From Oscillospiraceae bacterium (GTDB lineage: Bacteria; Bacillota; Clostridia; Oscillospirales; Ruminococcaceae): a DNA stretch of 33,808 nt. Each line of letters begins with the position of its first letter. The first letter of the stretch is position 1. Below, in pieces: positions 24,647-33,808 of the stretch. The DNA is taken from contig JALEJQ010000095.1 of assembly GCA_022769565.1 (NCBI GenBank), forward strand, positions 1-33,808, in the 5' to 3' direction. The notes under the pieces were generated by a model, which did no database searches, was not told the origin of the DNA, and saw only the letters and a program-made list of their open reading frames with translations. The translations under genes were made by a program, and so were the position numbers.

Positions 24647-24658
24647 TCGTTTTTTTTA
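24638..24658 (+). terminator. Weak intrinsic terminator at the dnaA end
   Basis: AACGA-TTGA-TCGTT (24638-24651), including the stop codon, is followed by eight T residues. The stem is only 5 bp, so termination may be partial. Confidence 0.5.
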
Positions 24659-24659
24659 A

Positions 24660-25080
24660 ATCTATTTTTATCCATTTACCAAAAGTTTAAAATCCGAGTT
24701 TTCCACATAGTGTGGAAAACTGTGTGGAAAAAGTTAAATAAGGTTTTATAAGGATTTAAAAGTATAATTACAGAAAGTATAAAAGCGTTTTTCCACAAAA
24801 AGTGAAAACGAATTTTGGTTTTTCACCTTTTTTTCAGCATTCCACTAACATTTTTTCCCCCGTTTCAACACAGGGAAAAACTTTCAATATTTCCCCCGAT
24901 CTTTCAGCATTAGGCGGTGGAACGGGAAAAGGGGAAAAATTCGGCAGCGAAGGCTGTTTTCAACATTTTTAACGCCCCCTACTGCTGATACTGTTTAATA
25001 ATTATATATTTTATATTATTTTATGAAAATATCGCTCCGCAGGACTTTGAAAAAAACGGCTTCTGTGGAAAACCCATCTT
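24660..25080. other. oriC: Replication origin oriC (dnaA-dnaN intergenic)
   Basis: This 456 bp gap has five copies of the DnaA box TTTTCCACA: 24699-24707 (+), 24711-24719 (-), 24723-24731 (-), 24789-24797 (+) and 25064-25072 (-), three of them within 33 bp. A very AT-rich stretch (about 24988-25028, runs such as TAATTATATATTTTATATTA) lies before the last box and fits a DNA-unwinding element. The position between dnaA and dnaN matches the downstream part of Bacillus-type origins. Box affinities and exact limits are not measured. Confidence 0.88.
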
Positions 25081-25102
25081 ATCCGGAAAGGAAGACATAA
25101 CA

Positions 25103-26209
25103 ATGAAGTTTATATGCCAGCAGTCGGAGCTTAACGAGGCTCTGAATAACGTATCGAGAGCTGTTCCTCAAAAATCACCAATAACTGCTCTCACGGGAAT
25201 AAAGGTTTCCCTTAACAGAACAGTCCTTGAGCTTACCGGCTACGACCTTGAACTTGGTATTCAAACAAAAATAGATGTTCAGTCTGAGGATATAGGCGAT
25301 TTTATTATAGAAGCAAGACTTTTCTGCGAGATCGTAAGAAAAATGCCTTCGGAGGAGATCTCTGTTGAAACGGACGACAACCTTACCGTTACTATAAAAG
25401 GCGACAAGGCTGAATATAAGATACTTGCCGTTCCTGCTGACGAGTACCCCTCTATCCCCAACTATGACAGCGGCGACAGCTTCACCGTAAGTCAGGCTCT
25501 TCTTAAAAATATGATAAACCAGACAATTTTTGCCGTTGCAGTAACGGAAAACAAGCCTATCTTAACAGGTGAGCTTTTCGATATTTCCGACTACTGCTTC
25601 AACCTTGTTGCAATTGACGGCTACAGATTGGCGGTAAGAACGGAAAAGATAGATACAGACGACCGTTACCATTTTGTTGTAAAGGCAAAAGCCTTGTCGG
25701 AGGTTTCCAAGCTGCTTAAAGATGAAGATGAATCTGCAGTAACGGTACACGTTTCCAAGAAGCATATAACCTTTGAAATTTCCGGCTATATGGTAATTTC
25801 AAGGCTTCTTGAAGGCGAGTTCCACAACTACAAGGGTTCTATCCCGACAAATCATTCCACCGAGATCATCCTTAACACAAAGGATCTTATAAGCAGCCTT
25901 GAACGCTGTATGCTTCTTATCAACGACAAGAACAAGGCTCCCGTAAAGTGCATTTTCAACAACGGACAGGTAAAGATCTCCTGCAGCACCGCAATGGGCA
26001 AGCTGTCCGACGAGTTTGACATAGACCTGACAGGTCCTATGGTAGAAATCGGCTTTAACTGCCGCTATCTCCTTGACGCTCTTAAAGCTGCAGAGTCCGA
26101 CAAGGTAAGACTGCTTCTCAACGGCGGACTTTCTCCAATGAAGATACTTCCTATGGAAGGCGACGCTTACACCTTCCTTGTTCTTCCCGTGCGTCTTAAA
26201 ACGGAATAA
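25103..26209 (+). CDS. dnaN: DNA polymerase III sliding clamp (beta subunit)
   Basis: A 368-residue clamp with three tandem fold repeats that forms a dimeric ring to hold polymerase on DNA. The N-terminal MKFICQQSELNEALNNVSRA, central LVAIDGYRLA and C-terminal FLVLPVRLKTE are typical; the VLPVR end helps form the protein-binding pocket. The start at 25103 follows AAAGGAAG. It is the first gene after the origin, and yaaA follows by 10 bp. Confidence 0.97.
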   Translation: MKFICQQSELNEALNNVSRAVPQKSPITALTGIKVSLNRTVLELTGYDLELGIQTKIDVQSEDIGDFIIEARLFCEIVRKMPSEEISVETDDNLTVTIKGDKAEYKILAVPADEYPSIPNYDSGDSFTVSQALLKNMINQTIFAVAVTENKPILTGELFDISDYCFNLVAIDGYRLAVRTEKIDTDDRYHFVVKAKALSEVSKLLKDEDESAVTVHVSKKHITFEISGYMVISRLLEGEFHNYKGSIPTNHSTEIILNTKDLISSLERCMLLINDKNKAPVKCIFNNGQVKISCSTAMGKLSDEFDIDLTGPMVEIGFNCRYLLDALKAAESDKVRLLLNGGLSPMKILPMEGDAYTFLVLPVRLKTE

Positions 26210-26219
26210 GAGGTAAAAT

Positions 26220-26429
26220 ATGGATACAAAAGTTAAAATTACCACAGAATATATAAAGCTGGATCAGCTTCTGAAATTTTCGGGAGCGGTTGCTATCGGC
26301 TCGGAGGCAAAGGACTTTATAGCTTCGGGCAAGGTTAAATTCAACGGCGAGGTCTGCACTATGAGGGGCAAAAAGGTTCGCCCCGGTGACGTTGTAAACT
26401 TCAACGGCACGGATATTACCGTTGAATAA
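26220..26429 (+). CDS. yaaA: S4-domain RNA-binding protein YaaA
   Basis: A 69-residue protein that is essentially one S4-like domain: KLDQLLKFSGAVAIGSEAKD then GKVKFNGEVCTMRGKKVRPG. In Bacillus relatives the equivalent small gene lies between dnaN and recF and has been linked to ribosome assembly. The ATG at 26220 follows AGAGGT. It is co-transcribed with dnaN, and recF starts 48 bp later. Confidence 0.92.
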   Translation: MDTKVKITTEYIKLDQLLKFSGAVAIGSEAKDFIASGKVKFNGEVCTMRGKKVRPGDVVNFNGTDITVE

Positions 26430-26477
26430 CCCTATTATTAGTATAATATAGTTAAATTTGTACAGGGAGTAAATATT

Positions 26478-27611
26478 TTGGTCATAAACGAGGTCTATGC
26501 AGACGGTTACAAAAACCTTTCGGGCGTAAATATTACCCTTGATGAAAGAATGAACATCTTTTGCGGAGATAACGCACAGGGAAAAACCAACCTTATTGAA
26601 GCGGTGTGGCTCTGTTCGGGCTGCCGTTCCTTCAGAGGTTCAAGAGAAAAGGAATTCATCGGGTTTGAAAAGGATTTTGCCGATGTAAGAATGAAATTCA
26701 CCGATTCCTTCCGCTCTCAGGAGATACGCTTTGCTGCCAAAAAAGGAAATATTAAGGAAAAGCTGGTAACTCTCAACGGAGTTAAGCTGCCCCTTATGTC
26801 AAAGCTTTTCGGCAGCTTCAAGTGCGTGGTATTTACCCCCGATGATCTTGATCTTTCAAAGGGTTCTCCCGATAACAGGCGGAACTTTACAGACCTTTCC
26901 ATTTCCCAGATAAAAGGCTCCTACGTCAGCGCACTTAATACCTACAACAACGTTTTATCTCAGCGCAATGCCCTGCTGAAAAACTACGGCAGAAGCGGCG
27001 GAGATGTAAGCTCCCTTGAAATTTGGGACAAACAGCTTGCAAAGGCAGGGGCGTATATATCGGTATTAAGAAATACTTATTGTAATAAATTAAATTTATA
27101 TACAAAAAGTTTATATAATACTATTGCATCCGGTAAAGAACAACTTGAATTATACTATCAGTCAACTGTTTTTCGTGAGCTTGACGGTAAAAACGACTAC
27201 GAAGGAGAGCTTACGGAGATATATGAAAACACGCTGAAAAAAAGCCTTGACGATGATATAAGGGCAGGCTTCACCACGGTGGGAGTTCACCGTGACGATG
27301 TTATTGCCGAAATTGACGGTCAGCCTGCAAGGTACCTTGGTTCACAGGGGCAGTCACGTTCCATAGCTATCGTTATGAAGTTGGCTCAGGCGGAGATACT
27401 GAAATCGGAAAAGGGAGAATACCCCGTTATGCTCCTTGACGATGTTATGTCCGAGCTTGACCTTGGCAGGCAGAGGTTCATACTGAATTCAATAGAAAAT
27501 ATGCAGGTGCTTATAACCTGCTGCGATGAAAGATTTATTTCCGAAATGACCGGCGGCAAGGTGTTCCTTGTGAAAAAAGGCTGCGTTTCGGAAAAGAAAG
27601 CAGGAGGTTAA
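26478..27611 (+). CDS. recF: DNA replication/repair protein RecF
   Basis: A 377-residue SMC-like ATPase that helps load RecA at gapped DNA with RecO and RecR. Walker A is GDNAQGKT (30-37), the signature region is GSQGQSRSIAIVMKLAQAEI, and Walker B is VMLLDDVMSELD. The start is TTG at 26478, 8 bp after GGGAG; no ATG is available at a sensible N-terminus. Codon use shifts briefly to AT-rich around 27060-27140, inside the variable arm. remB follows by 4 bp. Confidence 0.95.
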   Translation: MVINEVYADGYKNLSGVNITLDERMNIFCGDNAQGKTNLIEAVWLCSGCRSFRGSREKEFIGFEKDFADVRMKFTDSFRSQEIRFAAKKGNIKEKLVTLNGVKLPLMSKLFGSFKCVVFTPDDLDLSKGSPDNRRNFTDLSISQIKGSYVSALNTYNNVLSQRNALLKNYGRSGGDVSSLEIWDKQLAKAGAYISVLRNTYCNKLNLYTKSLYNTIASGKEQLELYYQSTVFRELDGKNDYEGELTEIYENTLKKSLDDDIRAGFTTVGVHRDDVIAEIDGQPARYLGSQGQSRSIAIVMKLAQAEILKSEKGEYPVMLLDDVMSELDLGRQRFILNSIENMQVLITCCDERFISEMTGGKVFLVKKGCVSEKKAGG

Positions 27612-27615
27612 CAAT

Positions 27616-27879
27616 ATGTATCTTCATCTTGGAGAAGACACGGTTGTCTGCGGAAGAAATATAATCGGCATTTTCGATATAGAAAACACTTCCGTCAGCA
27701 AGCACACAAAGGAATTCCTTAACGACCCGAAGAAGAAAGAACGCATTGTCAACGTTTCCTACGAAATGCCCAAGTCATTTATAGTATGCTCGGACAAAAA
27801 CGGAAAGGAAACCGTTTATATATCCCAGATCTCCCCCGCTACCCTGAGAAAAAGGGCGGAGATAAAGGGCAGCATTTAA
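27616..27879 (+). CDS. remB: Regulatory protein RemB/YaaB (DUF370 family)
   Basis: An 87-residue protein of the DUF370 family. It opens MYLHLGEDTVVCGRNIIGIF with IENTSVSKHTKEFL following, as in RemB/YaaB proteins encoded between recF and gyrB in many Firmicutes. The related RemA regulates matrix genes in Bacillus; RemB's function is less clear. The start at 27616 follows AGGAGG at good spacing, 4 bp after recF. Confidence 0.9.
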   Translation: MYLHLGEDTVVCGRNIIGIFDIENTSVSKHTKEFLNDPKKKERIVNVSYEMPKSFIVCSDKNGKETVYISQISPATLRKRAEIKGSI

Positions 27880-27912
27880 GAAAAACCACCTTTGGTTTAT
27901 GGAGGTAAATAA

Positions 27913-29859
<1,947 letters not shown>

Positions 29860-29880
29860 TTTAAATTCTGGAGTTTTAAT

Positions 29881-30567
29881 ATGGGAATTCTTAAAGAAAT
29901 GTTCGGAGAAGAAAGCGGCGACAGCTTTGAAACAAGACCTCCCGTGCTTCTTGCGATAGGAAGATATAAAAGCAGCGCCGAAACTGTAATGGAAGGCTAC
30001 AAGACCTATCAGAAAAAGTATGTAATAAAAAATACGGTGCTGAAAATGCTGCTTGTGCTTCTTGCGCTGGCTTCTTCGGTAATGATGCTTATTTCCTCCG
30101 AGGACGGGGGTATGATGCCCGTTTTGCTTATAATGATATGCTTATGCGCAGGTATTTACTTTATTAACGAGCCTATAAACAGCCGCAAAAAGCTGAAAAG
30201 CGGTCTGTCCGCTATCGAGGGCACGGAATATGAGATCGAAATAACCGACCGCACAATAAAAATTTCAACTGTGGAAGTTCCCGAGGAAGAAGGAACGGAA
30301 GAAAACACCGTTCCTGCCGATGAAGAAGCTGTTTCCGAGGGTGAAAACGGTGAAGAAGCAAATGCAGAAGACCAGGGACCCCCTGCAACTATAATTCACC
30401 TTGACGGTGCGGTTGAAATTATCGACAAAGAGGATATGTTCATCATCTGCGTAAGCAAGAAATATATTTTTATCGTTCCCAAGTCCGCTTTTAAAGAGGA
30501 CGAGCTGCAGTTAGTAAGGGAAAAGCTGGCTGCCGTTATGGGAATAAGATTTAAAATGGTTGATTAA
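29881..30567 (+). CDS. Uncharacterised membrane protein, YcxB-like C-terminus
   Basis: A 228-residue protein lying between gyrB and gyrA. A soluble N-terminal part (about 1-50) is followed by two membrane segments (about 54-73 and 78-96), a beta-rich stretch, a very acidic low-complexity insert (about 135-170, EEEGTEENT and similar), and a C-terminal part ([20 protein letters not shown] and [19 protein letters not shown]) that resembles the YcxB-like domain end. It has no visible enzyme motif. It starts 21 bp after gyrB with GGAG upstream and ends 14 bp before the gyrA start, so it is within the gyrase operon. Function is unknown. Confidence 0.7.
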   Translation: MGILKEMFGEESGDSFETRPPVLLAIGRYKSSAETVMEGYKTYQKKYVIKNTVLKMLLVLLALASSVMMLISSEDGGMMPVLLIMICLCAGIYFINEPINSRKKLKSGLSAIEGTEYEIEITDRTIKISTVEVPEEEGTEENTVPADEEAVSEGENGEEANAEDQGPPATIIHLDGAVEIIDKEDMFIICVSKKYIFIVPKSAFKEDELQLVREKLAAVMGIRFKMVD

Positions 30568-30581
30568 AGGAGTTGTTTTAT

Positions 30582-33155
30582 TTGTACAACGACGAAAACG
30601 CAAAGGTCATACATCAGGAAATAGGCAAGGAAATGCAGTCGTCATTTATGGCGTATGCAATGTCCGTTATCGTTTCAAGAGCGCTGCCCGATGTAAGAGA
30701 CGGACTTAAGCCTGTTCACAGACGTATCATATATACAATGAACGAAGCAGGAAATACTTCCGACAAGGCGTACAGAAAGTGCGCGTATACTGTCGGTGAA
30801 GTGCTCGGTAAGTACCACCCTCACGGAGATGCTTCCGTTTATGACGCACTTGTACGTCTTGCGCAGGATTTCTCTCTCCGTTACCCTCTTATTGACGGAC
30901 ACGGAAACTTCGGTTCAATGGACGGCGACCCACCGGCTGCTTACCGTTATACAGAAGCGAGAATGGCGAAAATATCCGGCGAAATGCTTGCGGATATAAA
31001 CAAGAACACTATCCCCTACCAGTCAAACTATGACGATACCCATAAGGAGCCTGAGGTACTGCCCTCACGCTTCCCCAATATCCTTGTTAACGGCGCAACG
31101 GGTATTGCCGTAGGTATGGCGACAAATATACCGCCCCACAATCTTCGTGAAACAATAAACGCTATACAGCACCTTGTTCATCACCCCGATGCAGAGCTTG
31201 AAGAGATAATGGAGTTCATAAAAGGCCCCGACTTCCCTACAGGCGGTATCATCATGGGCAAGGCAGGCATAAGAGCCGCTTATGCAACGGGCAGAGGAAA
31301 GCTGATACTCCGCTCCGTTACCAATATTGAGGAAATAGGCGGAAGAAACTGCATTATCGTTACCGAAATTCCCTATATGGTAAACAAGGCAAGGCTTATC
31401 GAGAACATCGCCGCTCTTGCCAAGGATAAGAGAATTGACGGCATACACAATATCCGTGACGAATCGGACAAGGAACACAAGGTAAGAATCGTTATCGAGC
31501 TGAAAAAGGACGCCGTTCCCCAGCTTGTGCTCAATAAGCTGTTTGCCCTGACCCAGCTTCAGGACACGGTGGGCGTTATAATGCTTGCACTTGTCAACGG
31601 CGAACCGAAGGTGCTTACTCTCCGTCAGATACTTACGGAATATATCAACTTCCAGGTTGACGTTATAAGACGCCGCACGGAGTTTGACCTTAAAAAAGCA
31701 CAGGAAAGAGCGCATATACTGGAAGGCTTGGTAATTGCATCCGATAATATTGACGAGGTGGTTGAGATATGCCGTACCTCCAAGGATCCTGCGGAAGCAA
31801 AGTCAAGGCTTATGGAACGCTTCGGAATAACCGAGATACAGGCGGATTCCATTGCACAGATGAGAATTATCCAGCTGACAGGTCTTGAAAGACAGAAGAT
31901 TGAGGACGAACTGGCAGGACTTGAAGCAAAAATAAAGGAATACACAGAAATACTTGCTGACCATCAGAAGGTGCTGAACATCATCTCCGACGAGCTTGAA
32001 GTTATCAAGAACAAGTACGGTGATGACAGAAGAACATCTATCGAAGCCGTTACGGGAGAAGTTGACATTGAAGATCTTATCCCCGTTGAGGACTGCGTTG
32101 TAACTTATACCGATATAGGCTACATCAAGCGTCAACCCGTAAGTGATTATAAGGCTCAGAAGAGAGGCGGCAAGGGTGTTTCGGGAATGAAGCAGAGAGA
32201 AGAGGATTTTGTGCAGGAAATGTTCATTTCTTCTTCCCACGACAACGTTCTGTTCATTTCCAACAAGGGTGTAATGTACAAGCTGAAGTGCTTTGAGATA
32301 CCCGAAGGCTCCAAGCAGTCGAGAGGTACAAATGCGATCAACCTCCTGCCCCTTTCCGAGGGTGAAAAGATAGCCGCAATGATAAAGACCTCCGACTTTG
32401 ACAGCGGAAAGAATATCATTATGGTAACGAGAAAGGGCAAAATAAAGAGAACTTCCCTTGACGCATACAAGAACGTCCGCAAGAACGGACTTATTGCAAT
32501 AGGTCTTGATGAGGGCGACGAAATAGCCGGTGTAAGAATGACAGACGGCAGCGCACAGGTCATTGTTGCAACAAAGAACGGCTATGCAATAAGAATTGAC
32601 GAAAATCAGATAAGAAAAATGTCCCGTTCCGCACACGGCGTAAAGGCAATAAAGCTTCGTGATGGCGACGAGGTAGTTTCCATGGCAAGAGTAAGAGAGG
32701 GAGCCACCGTTCTCACCGTTACCGATAAGGGCAGCGGAAGAAGAACAGACCTTGACGCATACCGTGTACAGAACAGAGGCGGTTACGGAATGCTCAACTA
32801 TAAGGTTTCGGAGGAAAAGGGCAATGTCTGCGGAATCAAGGTAGTTGACGATACGGACGATATTATCCTTATATCCAACGACGGCGTAATCATCAGAATA
32901 AGAGCCAACGACATAAGAGTAATGGGCAGATATGCAACGGGTGTAAAGGTAATGAGAGTCGGCGAAGGAGTAAAGGTCGTATCCTTCACAAGAGCCGAGC
33001 ATGACGAAAGCGCAGAAACGGCAAAAGTAGAGGAACCCTCAGCAGAAGAGCTTGAAGCGGAAATAAAAGCCGCCGAATCGGAAGAAAAGAGCGAGGTCAT
33101 AATCGAAGAAGAAGTGCCGGATGACGATAACGAAGAGGACAGCGAAGAAGAATAA
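30582..33155 (+). CDS. gyrA: DNA gyrase subunit A
   Basis: The 857-residue cleavage subunit of gyrase. The catalytic tyrosine is Tyr123 in [10 protein letters not shown]. The quinolone-determining loop reads [17 protein letters not shown], with Ala84 at the E. coli Ser83 position, Ser85 next to it and Asp88 at the Asp87 position. The GyrA box QKRGGKG (526-532) marks it as gyrase rather than topoisomerase IV. The C-terminal 45 residues are extremely acidic. I chose TTG at 30582, 9 bp after AAAGGAG; a TTG at 30573 sits directly on that site. The next methionine is 17 codons in. The stop codon is followed within 4 bp by composite element D, with no separate terminator seen. Confidence 0.97.
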   Translation: MYNDENAKVIHQEIGKEMQSSFMAYAMSVIVSRALPDVRDGLKPVHRRIIYTMNEAGNTSDKAYRKCAYTVGEVLGKYHPHGDASVYDALVRLAQDFSLRYPLIDGHGNFGSMDGDPPAAYRYTEARMAKISGEMLADINKNTIPYQSNYDDTHKEPEVLPSRFPNILVNGATGIAVGMATNIPPHNLRETINAIQHLVHHPDAELEEIMEFIKGPDFPTGGIIMGKAGIRAAYATGRGKLILRSVTNIEEIGGRNCIIVTEIPYMVNKARLIENIAALAKDKRIDGIHNIRDESDKEHKVRIVIELKKDAVPQLVLNKLFALTQLQDTVGVIMLALVNGEPKVLTLRQILTEYINFQVDVIRRRTEFDLKKAQERAHILEGLVIASDNIDEVVEICRTSKDPAEAKSRLMERFGITEIQADSIAQMRIIQLTGLERQKIEDELAGLEAKIKEYTEILADHQKVLNIISDELEVIKNKYGDDRRTSIEAVTGEVDIEDLIPVEDCVVTYTDIGYIKRQPVSDYKAQKRGGKGVSGMKQREEDFVQEMFISSSHDNVLFISNKGVMYKLKCFEIPEGSKQSRGTNAINLLPLSEGEKIAAMIKTSDFDSGKNIIMVTRKGKIKRTSLDAYKNVRKNGLIAIGLDEGDEIAGVRMTDGSAQVIVATKNGYAIRIDENQIRKMSRSAHGVKAIKLRDGDEVVSMARVREGATVLTVTDKGSGRRTDLDAYRVQNRGGYGMLNYKVSEEKGNVCGIKVVDDTDDIILISNDGVIIRIRANDIRVMGRYATGVKVMRVGEGVKVVSFTRAEHDESAETAKVEEPSAEELEAEIKAAESEEKSEVIIEEEVPDDDNEEDSEEE

Positions 33156-33158
33156 AGT

Positions 33159-33808
33159 TTACGTCTGCGAAGCGTCTAAAGTTTACGTCCACGCTTTTCA
33201 AAGGGTGGTGGGTGTCCAGAGGGCAAAGCCCTTTGGTCGCTTCCGCAGAAGCGAAACACCCCTAAAAGTAGGGCATACAGCAAAGTAACAGCAAAAACAG
33301 CAAAGTAGTGATTAACAAGGCGCAATTCACATCAAGAATGGAATCGAGTAAAGTGTCATATGACACAAAACTCGTGGAACCGACCATGTGAATTGCGCCT
33401 ATTCTTACCCGTACAAACAAACTCCCCCTCGCAGAAAAATATACTGAGCGGAGCGAAGTATATTTTTCTGCGACACGACAAACAAAGGCGGTCTGTTTTC
33501 CGCACATTTATTACAATTATGTAGGGGACGGGTCTCCCGTTCCGATTTTTTCGCACAAAATAAGCATTGTTTTGAATTATCTCTGCAGGGGTTCACAGTG
33601 CGCCCCTGTGTCAGCACTTTTGGTGCGGTTCAACAGGCTTTTTTGGGGCAACCGTTACATAGTTTGTCGTGTCGCAGAAAAATGTTCGTCGCTTTGCTCC
33701 TTACATTTTCCTGCGAGGGTGACTTTGTTGTGATATGTAAGAATAGGCGCAATTCACATAGTCGGTTCCACAAGTTTTGTGTTATGCAAAACATTTCTTG
33801 GTTCCGCT
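33159..33808. repeat. Composite inverted-repeat element, copy D (cut by window end)
   Basis: It starts 4 bp after the gyrA stop with a doubled phrase (AAAGTTTACGTC twice), then the inverted version of the end module seen at 1-50 and 23021-23050. Hairpins CCAGAGGGC-AAA-GCCCTTTGG (33216-33236) and TCGCTT-CCGCAG-AAGCGA (33237-33254) follow. The 81 bp unit is at 33319-33399 and the 45 bp hairpin at 33429-33473. The core holds two GTAGGGG-type mini-hairpins (33521-33543, 33585-33608). The mirrored 45 bp hairpin is at 33672-33716 and the mirrored unit starts at 33746 and runs off the window. No gene is seen here. Confidence 0.9.

Noticed and set aside
31803-33002. Long minus-strand frame (399 codons) opposite gyrA
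   Set aside because: A shadow of gyrA codon bias; there is no promoter or binding site and it lies wholly inside an essential gene.
33262-33617. Several overlapping minus-strand frames in composite copy D
   Set aside because: They are translations of inverted repeats in different frames. No frame is kept between copies, and no start site is supported.

Overview
The window is the replication-origin region of a Firmicutes chromosome, most likely a Clostridia member near Ruminococcus (Oscillospiraceae). That placement is inference. It rests on the gene order rpmH-rnpA-yidD-yidC-jag-mnmE-mnmG-rsmG-noc-parA-parB on one side of dnaA and dnaN-yaaA-recF-remB-gyrB-gyrA on the other, on strong AGGAGG-type ribosome binding sites with several TTG starts, on consensus sigma-A promoters, and on a HEAT-repeat remnant of a kind I associate with Ruminococcus. 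No 16S gene is present to confirm it.

Layout. 1-3.2 kb: a family 31 glycoside hydrolase diverging from an AraC-type regulator. 3.3-6.2 kb (minus strand): an arsenic-type gene set made of a flavodoxin-fold oxidoreductase, arsR, an ArsP/YraQ-type permease, a small thioredoxin-like protein and an LMW-phosphatase-type arsenate reductase. 6.3-7.1 kb: a HEAT-repeat gene remnant fused to a mobile-repeat fragment, followed by a GNAT acetyltransferase. 7.4-8.5 kb: an AT-rich Abi_2-type HEPN abortive-infection gene with no normal start codon. 8.5-10.0 kb: guaB. 11.0-13.6 kb: parB, parA and noc with two parS sites. 14.6-22.0 kb (minus strand): rsmG, mnmG, mnmE, jag, yidC, yidD, rnpA and rpmH, with a third parS site by rsmG. 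23.3-33.2 kb (plus strand): dnaA, an oriC-type DnaA-box cluster, dnaN, yaaA, recF, remB, gyrB, a YcxB-like membrane protein gene and gyrA. Transcription diverges from the rpmH/dnaA gap, as expected at an origin.

The most unusual content is non-coding. Four large composite inverted-repeat elements (about 10.18-10.97, 13.76-14.63, 22.29-23.06 and 33.16-33.81 kb, the last cut by the window end), plus the tail of a fifth at position 1, occupy the gaps between housekeeping genes. Each is a near-palindrome of nested modules: outer hairpins, an 81-83 bp unit with 14 bp terminal inverted repeats (GGCGCAATTCACAT), and a 43-45 bp hairpin, all mirrored in the second half. The 43-45 bp hairpins differ between copies but keep pairing through matched changes on both arms. 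I see no transposase and no credible conserved protein in them. Four of the five abut stop codons (GH31 gene, parB, rsmG, gyrA).

A second, MITE-like family (ends TACTAATAACCATTT / AAATGGTTATTAGTA, 3 bp TAA target duplication) is present as a 100 bp copy inside one composite element, as a 41 bp minimal copy, and as a truncated copy that supplies the start codon of the HEAT remnant. A third inverted-repeat structure (51 bp arms) lies between rsmG and mnmG.
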